A DNA stretch of 21,805 nucleotides from a virus: the IMG/VR virus record IMGVR_UViG_3300045999_005736, positions 1 to 21,805 of that record; one strand, given 5' to 3'. The position numbers and the translations under genes were made by a program. The number at the start of each line of letters is the position of its first letter. The first letter of the stretch is position 1. A model generated the notes under the pieces. The model saw only the letters and a program-made list of their open reading frames with translations, had not been told where the DNA came from and ran no database searches. Below, one piece after another: positions 1 to 5,652 of this stretch.

Positions 1-75
1 GGCGAAAATTCCGAAATAAAGGTCCATGCAATTATCCGGCAATTTGGTTCCGGGTTGCTCAATTGGGATAAATAG
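1..75 (+). CDS. C-terminal fragment of an upstream gene (unknown)
   Basis: Frame 1 is open from the window edge to a TAG at 73-75 and encodes 24 residues ending GSGLLNWDK. Only the tail of the protein is visible, so no family can be named. It lies on the same strand as the lysis cassette and is followed by a hairpin terminator at 107-139. If the map is circularly permuted, this would be the end of the tail/late region that runs off the right edge of the window; that is inference. Confidence 0.45.
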   Translation, partial: GENSEIKVHAIIRQFGSGLLNWDK

Positions 76-106
76 TTACGGTATCATTTTAACGGGAAAA
101 AAACTT

Positions 107-139
107 AATACAACTAACAACCAGTAAGTTGTATTTTTT
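107..139 (+). terminator. Rho-independent terminator before the lysis cassette
   Basis: The 9-bp perfect inverted repeat AATACAACT (107-115) / AGTTGTATT (127-135) has an 11-nt loop and continues into a run of six T (134-139). It sits between the end of the partial upstream gene and the first lysis gene. The stem is AT-rich, so termination may be partial and allow read-through into lysis. Confidence 0.55.
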
Positions 140-189
140 CGTTTATAGGGTGGTATCAATTTTGCAATTCCTATGAAAAACCGATACCC

Positions 190-381
190 ATGAAACACAT
201 GATTGACTGGATGTCAATAAAACTGAACGCGATATGTTTTATAGGATTAATCCACCCGAACATGATAACATATACGCTGACCATTTTTGCAACGGTTACG
301 ACCATTGCATACAACGTGATAAAAATTAGTAAAGAATTAAAAACCCGTAAACGAAAAAAAAATGAAATCCGAATATCTTAA
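190..381 (+). CDS. small membrane protein, first gene of lysis cassette (holin-like candidate)
   Basis: This 63-residue protein has hydrophobic stretches at about residues 14-22 and 26-42 and a very basic tail (KTRKRKKNEIRIS). It may form one or two membrane helices. Size, charged C-terminus and position directly before a second small membrane protein, a spanin candidate and an endolysin fit a holin or holin partner (antiholin), but holins share no diagnostic motif. Its 3' end overlaps the next gene by 20 nt through a run of nine A. A six-codon reading frame (172-192) ends with a stop overlapping this ATG. No promoter with a perfect TAnnTTTG lies upstream; CAATTTTG near 152 is the nearest match. 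The role is inferred from context. Confidence 0.55.
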   Translation: MKHMIDWMSIKLNAICFIGLIHPNMITYTLTIFATVTTIAYNVIKISKELKTRKRKKNEIRIS

Positions 382-604
382 ATTAACGCCACATGATTTT
401 TTGAAAGGATTGATTGTATCGGTCCTGTCATCCGTCATGACTATAATGTACCAAACAATCCAGGGCGGAACATTGGTATTTGACTGGAAAGCAATCGGAA
501 CCGTTGCCATCATGTCGGCAATGGGTTACATCTTGAAAAACCTGGTCACCAATTCCAACGATGAATTCCTGAAGCCGGAACCATCCGAAACCCCTGGACA
601 ATGA
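362..604 (+). CDS. putative holin (two-helix small membrane protein)
   Basis: This 80-residue protein has two likely transmembrane segments, about residues 14-32 (FLKGLIVSVLSSVMTIMY) and 45-61 (AIGTVAIMSAMGYILKN), separated by a short loop, with a polar acidic tail. Two helices, fewer than 100 residues and a location just ahead of a spanin-like lipoprotein and a CHAP endolysin are typical of class II holins, which permeabilise the inner membrane and let a signal-less endolysin reach the peptidoglycan. The start lies inside the 3' end of the preceding membrane protein, and the stop TGA overlaps the ATG of the next gene (ATGA). Of the two small membrane proteins this is the better holin candidate. 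No sequence signature proves it. Confidence 0.6.
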   Translation: MKSEYLKLTPHDFLKGLIVSVLSSVMTIMYQTIQGGTLVFDWKAIGTVAIMSAMGYILKNLVTNSNDEFLKPEPSETPGQ

Positions 605-1164
605 AACGATTTTTCATCATTTGCCTAATTTTTGCGTCCTGCAACCCGGCAAATCGGGTTTTGCGCAACCAGGATCAGTTTGAAAAGGTTGGTCAAAAAT
701 GGTTGGAAAAAAACCCATGCGTCAACGATTCCATTTCAATTTACATTCCCGGCAAACGGGATTCCGTTTACATTGAAATCCCGTCCGGCATAAGCGGGGA
801 TGATCATTTGTCGGTCATTGACCTGTTAGATTCCGTCCGCCAGGCCGCGGATTACATTGACCGGACCTGCCAACCCCGGATTGCCGCCGCATACCGGAAA
901 GGGTATCAAACCGCCATCGGCCGCGTTAAAACGATTCGGGTTCCGGTTCCGGTCCATGATACCATCCGGGTGGTTGTTAAGGATAGGCAATTTGCTGCCA
1001 TTTTGGAGCAAAATTTGAAGGTGGCAAGGGAAAGCATTAACGAACAGGAAAAAACGGCCCTAAAGGCCCGAAATCGCGGCAATTTTTGGTTCCTTTTGTT
1101 TTTGATTGCCATGTTGCTTTTAATTGTTGTGAGTTACCACAAAATCAATAAAAAATGGCATTAG
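601..1164 (+). CDS. putative unimolecular spanin (outer-membrane lipoprotein with C-terminal inner-membrane helix)
   Basis: The 187-residue protein begins MKRFFIICLIFASC, a short lipoprotein signal with the lipobox cysteine at residue 14. The middle is a polar periplasmic region with a beta-rich part (about 42-62 and 110-128) and a charged, probably helical segment (130-158). A single transmembrane helix follows at about 161-178, then the basic tail HKINKKWH. An N-terminal lipid anchor plus a C-terminal TM helix is the defining architecture of u-spanins such as phage T1 gp11, which bridge and fuse the inner and outer membranes in the last step of lysis of Gram-negative hosts. It lies between the holin candidate and the endolysin, overlapping both genes. 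The family is assigned from topology and context, not sequence similarity. Confidence 0.6.
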   Translation: MKRFFIICLIFASCNPANRVLRNQDQFEKVGQKWLEKNPCVNDSISIYIPGKRDSVYIEIPSGISGDDHLSVIDLLDSVRQAADYIDRTCQPRIAAAYRKGYQTAIGRVKTIRVPVPVHDTIRVVVKDRQFAAILEQNLKVARESINEQEKTALKARNRGNFWFLLFLIAMLLLIVVSYHKINKKWH

Positions 1165-1598
1165 GCGCAGCGGCATTGAAGGTGGCCCAGACACAAATCG
1201 GCAAGGCCGAAAAGCCATTGGGAAGCAATTGGGGCGAGCCGGTCAAATCCTACCTGAAATCGGTCGGGATTGATTTCCCAGCCGCATGGTGCATGGCGTT
1301 CGTTTATTGGTGCTTTTCGCAAGTGGACAAAAATTGTCCACTAATCCGGACCGGGGGAGTTCTGGCCGCATGGAATAAGGCCGACCGCAAATACCGGGTA
1401 ACCGACCCGAAACCGGGCGACATTTTCATCATGAATTACGGCCGCGGCCTGGGCCACACCGGAATTGTCGTCAAAACCGACACAAATTTTATTTATACGA
1501 TTGAAGGCAACACCAACGATTCGGGGAGCCGGGAAGGGGTGATGGTTTGCTATAAACAACGGCCAAAAAAGAAAATTGCCGGATATTTACGCTACTAA
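1155..1598 (+). CDS. endolysin, CHAP/NlpC-type peptidoglycan hydrolase
   Basis: This 147-residue cysteine hydrolase has the catalytic Cys at 46 in AAWCMAFVYWC, the His at 101 in GLGHTGIVV, and a likely third polar residue in EGNTNDSG (117-124). The order Cys-His-Asn/Glu, the phrase KPGDIFIM before the His and the length match the small phage CHAP-like amidase/endopeptidase group that cleaves peptidoglycan cross-links or amide bonds. There is no signal peptide, so export would depend on the holin upstream. The gene overlaps the spanin candidate by 10 nt and is followed by a terminator, making it the last gene of the lysis unit. The bond cleaved cannot be told from sequence. Confidence 0.8.
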   Translation: MALGAAALKVAQTQIGKAEKPLGSNWGEPVKSYLKSVGIDFPAAWCMAFVYWCFSQVDKNCPLIRTGGVLAAWNKADRKYRVTDPKPGDIFIMNYGRGLGHTGIVVKTDTNFIYTIEGNTNDSGSREGVMVCYKQRPKKKIAGYLRY

Positions 1599-1672
1599 AT
1601 ATGTGCTTTGTTTTTTAATGGTTTAAGGCGGTATTGGTGATTTGCAAAGGCAGGTTGCCAATATCCATGATC

Positions 1673-1705
1673 CCCCGGCATTTCCATGCTGGGGTTCTAT
1701 TTTTT
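1673..1705 (+). terminator. terminator closing the lysis operon
   Basis: A 9-bp GC-rich hairpin (1673-1681 with 1686-1694, one G-T pair, loop TTCC) is followed by TTCTATTTTT. It separates the rightward lysis cassette from the convergent leftward gene whose stop codon lies at 1704-1706. The rest of the 1599-1703 gap shows a minor hairpin (GGCA-GGT-TGCC) and nothing else I can name. Confidence 0.7.
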
Positions 1706-2009
1706 ATGCAATGCGGTGAACGGTCAATTTGCCGTGGATGTAACGTGTGACGAATTTTTTGCGTTCGGATGATGCCGACCGCTTTGTAATATCGGACAAA
1801 TGTTTGCGGAACAACTTGATGTGGGGTTCGGTCATGTCCATCAAAATGACGGTGTTCAACTCCATGTCGTCATGTATGGCTTTTGCCTGTTGATATGTCC
1901 CGGTTTTGTCTCTCATTTTTTTGGTATATTTTTGCAACGGACAACCTGCCGAAATTAATTTCCCGTGAAAAACCAAAAAACGGCCGGTTGTTTCCACAAC
2001 TGGCTTCAT
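1704..2009 (-). CDS. hypothetical protein, last gene of the leftward cluster
   Basis: The 101-residue reading from the ATG at 2009 (MKPVVETTGRFLVFHGKL) looks protein-like throughout. Other starts are possible: an ATG at 2072 gives 122 residues and one at 1914 (MRDKTGTYQQAK) gives 70. I chose 2009 because residues between 2009 and 1914 read naturally, while those upstream of 2009 do not. The C-terminal half is basic and probably helical (HIKLFRKHLSDITKRSASSERKK), which would suit a nucleic-acid contact, but no family is recognised. It is separated from the rest of the leftward cluster by a terminator at 2106-2136, so it may have its own promoter. The 12-mer TTGCAACGTAAT lies just upstream, as it does upstream of the SSB-like gene. 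Confidence 0.5.
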   Translation of the reverse strand: MKPVVETTGRFLVFHGKLISAGCPLQKYTKKMRDKTGTYQQAKAIHDDMELNTVILMDMTEPHIKLFRKHLSDITKRSASSERKKFVTRYIHGKLTVHRIA

Positions 2010-2105
2010 AAAATTACGTTGCAATAAAATATAAAATCGGGGTAAAATATCCCCAATAAGAGGTTGCCCCATCGGGCAGCGTTTGTTTTCGATTGTTATG
2101 GAACG

Positions 2106-2136
2106 AAAAACCCCCGCATCATGCAGGGGTTTTTTA
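2106..2136. terminator. bidirectional terminator at the end of the leftward operon
   Basis: The hairpin CCCCxGCA-TCA-TGCxGGGG (2111-2129, with a C/A mismatch) is flanked by A5 on one side and T6 on the other, so both strands carry a U tract after the stem. It lies about 20 nt beyond the stop of the leftward gene ending at 2153. Two further short inverted repeats, GGGG/CCCC at 2039-2054 and TGCCC/GGGCA at 2065-2078, occupy the rest of the 2010-2152 gap. Confidence 0.7.
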
Positions 2137-2143
2137 TTGGATT
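2126..2143. repeat. 18-nt repeat, copy 1 (terminator flank)
   Basis: GGGGTTTTTTATTGGATT is present here and again, identically, at 6459-6476. Both copies form the right arm and U tract of a hairpin lying next to the 3' end of a leftward gene. Confidence 0.8.
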
Positions 2144-2152
2144 ATATTTTGG

Positions 2153-2566
2153 TCAATACCAAATGTAAGTTGACACGGTGCCGGTGCCATCCGGTTGAAT
2201 GGTCATTGTGATTGAAAATTTGCCTATTTCAAATATTTCAACCCGCTTTACCAACGGCAAATCATGTTCCGTCGCCGCGTCGCTATATTTGAAATATATG
2301 ATTGTTTTTTCAGTCGCCGTGAAAACGGTTGACCCCCCGAATTCGGAGTGGCAAATCATGATGGCCGCCGTATAAGGGGTCAGCCGTTCAATGTGGAATA
2401 ATTTGATGTAATTGTCCGGAATGTCCGCAAGTATGCGGATGGCGTGATAAAAGGGTTGTGGGTTTACCTGGGTGGTTTCGGTTTGGACCGGGTTACCGGT
2501 AATTGGTGCGGTTGGTGCCATGTTTGATTGTTTTGATTGTGTAGAAAATTTGGTAATAATGCCCAT
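2153..2566 (-). CDS. hypothetical protein
   Basis: This 137-residue protein is not recognised. The first 35 residues are low-complexity and rich in T, P, Q and S (NMAPTAPITGNPVQTETTQ), like a flexible linker. The remainder, from about residue 40, alternates short hydrophobic strands and looks like a small beta-rich domain ending TVSTYIWY. The start at 2566 is preceded by an A-rich stretch 12 nt after the upstream small membrane gene. A shorter version from the ATG at 2521 (MAPTAP) is possible. It is the last gene before the 2106-2136 terminator. Confidence 0.65.
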   Translation of the reverse strand: MGIITKFSTQSKQSNMAPTAPITGNPVQTETTQVNPQPFYHAIRILADIPDNYIKLFHIERLTPYTAAIMICHSEFGGSTVFTATEKTIIYFKYSDAATEHDLPLVKRVEIFEIGKFSITMTIQPDGTGTVSTYIWY

Positions 2567-2578
2567 ATTTGGTTGATT

Positions 2579-2743
2579 TTAGTTTTGGCTGAAAAAATCG
2601 CCCCTGATCAGTTCGCGCAAATCGGATTTGGTCAATTTGCCCATTTTATCTTTTTCTCTTTCCTTTTTTTCTTCGAAGTCAATCAAGAAACAGGAAATAG
2701 CAATGTAAACGACGGCAACAATGGCCAAAAGTAGTGTTGTCAT
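2579..2743 (-). CDS. 54-residue small membrane protein
   Basis: Reading leftward from the ATG at 2743 gives MTTLLLAIVAVVYIAISCFL, a single N-terminal hydrophobic helix, then a highly charged segment (EEKKEREKDK) and the tail GKLTKSDLRELIRGDFFSQN. The start overlaps the stop of the DnaA-like gene (TAATG), a sign of translational coupling, and the next gene starts 12 nt beyond its stop. The single-TM topology with a charged cytoplasmic tail and the coupling suggest a membrane-associated partner of the neighbouring replication genes, but no family is recognised. The rightward reading frame over the same bases is a shadow. Confidence 0.65.
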   Translation of the reverse strand: MTTLLLAIVAVVYIAISCFLIDFEEKKEREKDKMGKLTKSDLRELIRGDFFSQN

Positions 2744-3072
2744 TAGTCAAGCAAATTTTTGAGGTTTGAAATGTAATTGATATAATCTTCGCGCAGGTCG
2801 GGGTAAACGGACATGAGGTCTTCCAGTTTGTTTATTGAATGAATCACGGTTGTATGGTCCATGTCGAAATGTTCGGCAATGGAGGTGAATGTTTTTTTGT
2901 ATTCAACCCGCAAACACCGGAACACCATTTGCCGGATGGCAACCCGGCGGTTGTCCCGAAGTTTTTTCCGCAAGTACGGCAAATCGACGTCAAAGTAAAT
3001 GCATGATTTGTCAACTATGTTGAAAATGGTGAACGGGTTTTTTGTGAGCGCGGGTAAAATCATGTAATTCAT
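2743..3072 (-). CDS. DnaA domain IV-like DNA-binding protein
   Basis: The 109-residue protein is essentially the C-terminal DNA-binding domain of the replication initiator DnaA. Residues 44-56 (VAIRQMVFRCLRV) match the helix before the motif, and FTSIAEHFDMDHTTVIHSINKL (62-83) matches the DnaA signature helix-turn-helix, including D-H-T-T-V-I-H-S. No AAA+ domain (Walker A/B) is present, so it cannot itself act as a DnaA ATPase. Known DnaA domain IV recognises DnaA boxes. A stand-alone copy in a phage replication cluster could mark the phage origin or compete with or recruit host DnaA. The start may be either ATG of MNYM (3072 or 3063). It is coupled to the 54-residue membrane protein by a 1-nt overlap. 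Confidence 0.75.
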   Translation of the reverse strand: MNYMILPALTKNPFTIFNIVDKSCIYFDVDLPYLRKKLRDNRRVAIRQMVFRCLRVEYKKTFTSIAEHFDMDHTTVIHSINKLEDLMSVYPDLREDYINYISNLKNLLD

Positions 3073-3085
3073 TCAACTAATTTAA

Positions 3086-3196
3086 TCAAAATCCGAATAA
3101 GGTTTCAAATAATGAATCAGCAAACAGGCAAAGGAAAATAATGATGGCAATGGCCAGGTATGACCAATTCGGGTTGTAAGGTTTTGGGTTTGACAT
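3086..3196 (-). CDS. 36-residue membrane protein
   Basis: From the ATG at 3196 the leftward frame reads MSNPKPYNPNWSYLAIAII and continues through a hydrophobic helix (IIIFLCLFADSLF) to ETLFGF and a TGA at 3086-3088. One TM segment at about residues 13-26 occupies most of the protein. The frame fits exactly between its neighbours with 11-nt and 13-nt gaps, which supports it as a gene. The function is unknown. Confidence 0.5.
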   Translation of the reverse strand: MSNPKPYNPNWSYLAIAIIIFLCLFADSLFETLFGF

Positions 3197-3207
3197 GATG
3201 GGTTGGT

Positions 3208-3435
3208 TTAATTATTAAGAAAAAATTGGTCTGCCTCATATTTTGCCGCATCAATGGCGTCCTCTTCATCATCAAACCCATCCACCAAAAATTCCAGGGT
3301 TGATTCAAGTTTGCAATATTGATTTGTGTAATTTGAAGGCATTGACAGGATTACCAATGCCCTCCATCCGTCCGGATAAAAGATGGTTTTGATTGTCCAG
3401 TCACCGGCTCCGTTCAGGTAATTTTTTGTTGTCAT
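3208..3435 (-). CDS. hypothetical acidic protein
   Basis: This 75-residue protein is not recognised. An N-terminal part with aromatic residues and likely strands (DWTIKTIFYPDGWRALVILSM) is followed by an acidic helix (VDGFDDEEDAIDAAKYEADQFF). Small acidic phage early proteins often act by binding host proteins, but nothing here points to a target. The ATG at 3435 is preceded by an A/C-rich leader with no Shine-Dalgarno sequence. Confidence 0.6.
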   Translation of the reverse strand: MTTKNYLNGAGDWTIKTIFYPDGWRALVILSMPSNYTNQYCKLESTLEFLVDGFDDEEDAIDAAKYEADQFFLNN

Positions 3436-3494
3436 GGTTGTTTGTTTTTTGGTAATGAAAAAATGCAGTTGGTCGGATGCTGCACCCCGGTGGT

Positions 3495-3776
3495 TTATTT
3501 TTTATGTAGATAATTACGAGGCATTTTTTTTGCGCAAGTATTACCAACTGGAAAGTAACCCTGTGATTCTAAACCGTGTTTTTCGGCATCGGTTGTGGTA
3601 ACAATTGAGTTGTCCATTGCCAACCATTCGGTTGACATATGGACCATGTATGTTTCATTATCGGCCATTGGCTTCATGCAACAAATGCACTGGTTGGCGA
3701 GGATATGGCCATATTTTTCCTCATTATCATCCCTTTTCGGGGATTCATACAAAGGGAACTGAATTTGTTTGATCAT
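3495..3776 (-). CDS. small cysteine-motif protein (possible zinc ribbon)
   Basis: The 93-residue protein begins MIKQIQFPLYESPKRDD. It carries CICCMKPM at about residues 30-37 and one further cysteine near the end (GNTCAKKMP), so a treble-clef-like zinc site is possible but not secured. The upstream in-frame GTG at 3797 would add seven residues, but it overlaps the predicted -7 promoter element at 3797-3804, so it would lie upstream of the transcript start. The ATG at 3776 is therefore preferred. It appears to head its own leftward transcript. The function is unknown. Confidence 0.6.
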   Translation of the reverse strand: MIKQIQFPLYESPKRDDNEEKYGHILANQCICCMKPMADNETYMVHMSTEWLAMDNSIVTTTDAEKHGLESQGYFPVGNTCAKKMPRNYLHKK

Positions 3777-3796
3777 GGTTTTTGGTTTTGTTTCCA

Positions 3797-3829
3797 CAAA
3801 GATAAGTATTTGCTGAATTAAAAAACAAA
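3797..3829 (-). promoter_or_regulatory. Bacteroidota-type promoter TTTG-N21-TATCTTTG
   Basis: On the minus strand TTTG (3829-3826) is followed after 21 nt by TATCTTTG (3804-3797), an exact TAnnTTTG -7 element. The spacing is within the range described for Bacteroidota sigma-ABfr promoters. The predicted start of transcription is near 3790, about 14 nt before the ATG at 3776. It lies in the 55-nt gap after the helicase gene. Confidence 0.55.
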
Positions 3830-3831
3830 TT

Positions 3832-5061
3832 TTAATCCATATTTATTTTATGATAATGCGAAACGGTAAAATCTTTCTTTTTTGACACCTGGCCATAAAC
3901 ATATTTTTCAATCCCACCTTCCGCAAAAATCCAATGCACCAATGCCGGTGTTTTCCGGTCTTTAGTTTGTAGCCTGGCCCGGCTTTGCCAATAACTGGTT
4001 GCGCTGAAATCTATGTTCATCATGATCAGGACGTCCGCCGTGGCAATATTTATGCCTTCCCGACCGGATTGGATTTGTGACACAAATACACGGTCAGGAC
4101 CGGCCGCGTTGAAGGATTCCGGGCAAAAAATCAGCCGGTTCCCAAAGGTTTGGCGCAGCAACTCCAATTCCGCTTGAAATTTGTAAAATATGGCGATTTT
4201 ACGGCCCTGATAATGTTGGGCAATGTACCGGGTTTTGTAGTCCGAAATGAGGTGAAACCCGCCATCTTCATCCTTTACTGTCCCGCTGCATATTTGATGG
4301 ATTTTGCCCAATTCCTTGACCGCCGTGTCGCCCAAAACCGTGGCACCCGATTTGGTTTGTATTATTTTGTCCCTGCGCATTATTTTAACGGCCAATGCAA
4401 TCCGTTCCGGCATTGGAATACTTAAAATCCGTTCATCCACAGGCATTTCAAACCCGGCCTCTTGTTGCGTCCAGGTCAACAAATATGGATTGACAATGGG
4501 GTTGATTGTTTCGGCAATTACCTCCGAATAATCGTTCAATTCACGATTGTACACATATTTTGTTTTCGGAATGCCATATTCATGGTGCCATTTGTAAAAA
4601 TTACGATGCGGGAAAGGACTGAATGACGATACCCAAAATTGGTGGAACCATTGGGAATAGGTTTCCGGTGTTGGGGTTCCCGATAGGTACAAAATGGGTT
4701 TGCCGGTGCAAATTTGCTTCAGTAATTCGGTCCGCTTTGCCGGGATGGGGTATTGACCCAGGCAATGCGCCTCATCCAAAATTATCAAATCAAAATTGCC
4801 ATACAATTTGTGCAGCGATTCATAATTGATAAAAGTCATAAAAAATTGACCACCATATTTTTCAAAATCCGACTGAATCCCTGGAATTGCTTTCAGTTTG
4901 CTTACAAACAGGACATTTTGCACCCCTAATTTTTCCGCCGTCAAAAATGCCGTCAATGTTTTTCCGGTTCGGACCTGCATGACCAGGTATGAAATGCGTT
5001 TGGTACGCAACAAATCCGCCGCCTGTTCGGCGATGTTTATTTGGTAATCCCTTGCAACCAT
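3832..5061 (-). CDS. SF2 DEAD/SNF2-like helicase
   Basis: The 409-residue protein has both RecA-like lobes of a superfamily 2 helicase. Lobe 1 carries the Q-motif-like start VARDYQINIAEQAADLL, motif I QVRTGKT (29-35), motif II DEAH (96-99) and motif III LSGTPT (126-131). Lobe 2 carries QIQSGREGINIATADVLI (329-346) and the arginine-finger motif QSRARLQ (359-365). The pattern is that of short phage DEAH/SNF2-like ATPases that unwind or translocate on duplex DNA; T4 UvsW/Dda-like roles in recombination or origin remodelling are possible. The start overlaps the end of the preceding gene by 25 nt. It lies in a cluster with a PD-(D/E)XK nuclease and an SSB candidate, which fits DNA replication or recombination. 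Confidence 0.85.
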   Translation of the reverse strand: MVARDYQINIAEQAADLLRTKRISYLVMQVRTGKTLTAFLTAEKLGVQNVLFVSKLKAIPGIQSDFEKYGGQFFMTFINYESLHKLYGNFDLIILDEAHCLGQYPIPAKRTELLKQICTGKPILYLSGTPTPETYSQWFHQFWVSSFSPFPHRNFYKWHHEYGIPKTKYVYNRELNDYSEVIAETINPIVNPYLLTWTQQEAGFEMPVDERILSIPMPERIALAVKIMRRDKIIQTKSGATVLGDTAVKELGKIHQICSGTVKDEDGGFHLISDYKTRYIAQHYQGRKIAIFYKFQAELELLRQTFGNRLIFCPESFNAAGPDRVFVSQIQSGREGINIATADVLIMMNIDFSATSYWQSRARLQTKDRKTPALVHWIFAEGGIEKYVYGQVSKKKDFTVSHYHKINMD

Positions 5062-5366
5062 GTGCTGATAAATTCGTTTGTGTTAATTTTGCAACCATGC
5101 AAAAAATCATTCATATCCTGACACCAACATTTGATCCAATTGGCCGGGTTGTTCCCTTTTACGGACTGATAATGCCGGGCAAAATCCCGTTTGGCAACGG
5201 CTAAATAATAATCCCAAAAATCAATCATTTCGTCAACTGGTTCCTCCACAACTTTTGTCGGTTGTGGAGGTTGAACGGTTGGGACTGGTTCAATCAAACC
5301 CCAATCATCCAACCCCGATATTTTACCGGATTTGAATTTGGCGTAAGTGGTTAGAAGTTTTTTCAT
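5037..5366 (-). CDS. hypothetical protein upstream of the helicase
   Basis: This 109-residue protein is not recognised. The first 50 residues are polar with a proline-rich linker (EPVPTVQPPQPTKVVEEP). The C-terminal 60 are rich in tryptophan and aromatics (MIDFWDYYLAVAKRDF, NWIKCWCQDMNDF), suggesting a compact helical domain. Its end overlaps the helicase start by 25 nt, so the two are probably co-translated and may work together. The ATG at 5366 is preceded by an A/T-rich leader. Confidence 0.6.
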   Translation of the reverse strand: MKKLLTTYAKFKSGKISGLDDWGLIEPVPTVQPPQPTKVVEEPVDEMIDFWDYYLAVAKRDFARHYQSVKGNNPANWIKCWCQDMNDFLHGCKINTNEFISTWLQGITK

Positions 5367-5397
5367 TGTTTTATTTTTTTAGTATGTATGATTATTT

Positions 5398-5640
5398 TTA
5401 TGAATTATTTGGGTTTATGTATCGTTTAGTAAACCTTTGTATCATATCATACCAATCATCATGAGATGTGCGACCAGTTCGGCGCATATCCTTTGCAGCA
5501 TCTTCAAGTTTTTTTTGAAAAATTTTAAGAGCATACAAAGTATCTTGGCAGTCAACCTCTTGTTGTCCATTGCTTAAATGGTCAGTTGATACTCTAATTG
5601 CTTCAGCAATTACACGGCATTCATCTTTAGTGATTATCAT
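5398..5640 (-). CDS. hypothetical protein of different base composition
   Basis: The 80-residue protein (MIITKDECRVIAEAIRVSTD...) is probably all helical, with a central acidic/basic helix (ALKIFQKKLEDAAKDMRR) that could form a coiled coil. No family is recognised. Its codon choice differs visibly from its neighbours: more AT at third positions, AGA and TTA used, and few of the CCGG/TTGG words that fill the surrounding genes. It could be a recent insertion into the operon. It starts 12 nt after the nuclease gene with an A-rich leader. Confidence 0.6.
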   Translation of the reverse strand: MIITKDECRVIAEAIRVSTDHLSNGQQEVDCQDTLYALKIFQKKLEDAAKDMRRTGRTSHDDWYDMIQRFTKRYINPNNS

Positions 5641-5652
5641 AATTTTTAATTT

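Noticed and set aside
353-363. A9 run at the junction of the two small lysis membrane genes as a frameshift site
   Set aside because: The second frame is in the +1 register relative to the first, not the -1 expected of a slip on an A run, and it has its own ATG there. Ordinary overlap explains it.
2537-2734. Rightward 65-aa frame in the leftward cluster
   Set aside because: It is the reverse of the coupled 54-residue membrane gene at 2579-2743, which has better start context and a coupled stop/start. The rightward frame is isolated among leftward genes.
3777-3797. GTG start at 3797 for the cysteine-motif gene
   Set aside because: The GTG overlaps the predicted -7 element, so it would lie upstream of the transcript start. 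The ATG at 3776 is adequate.
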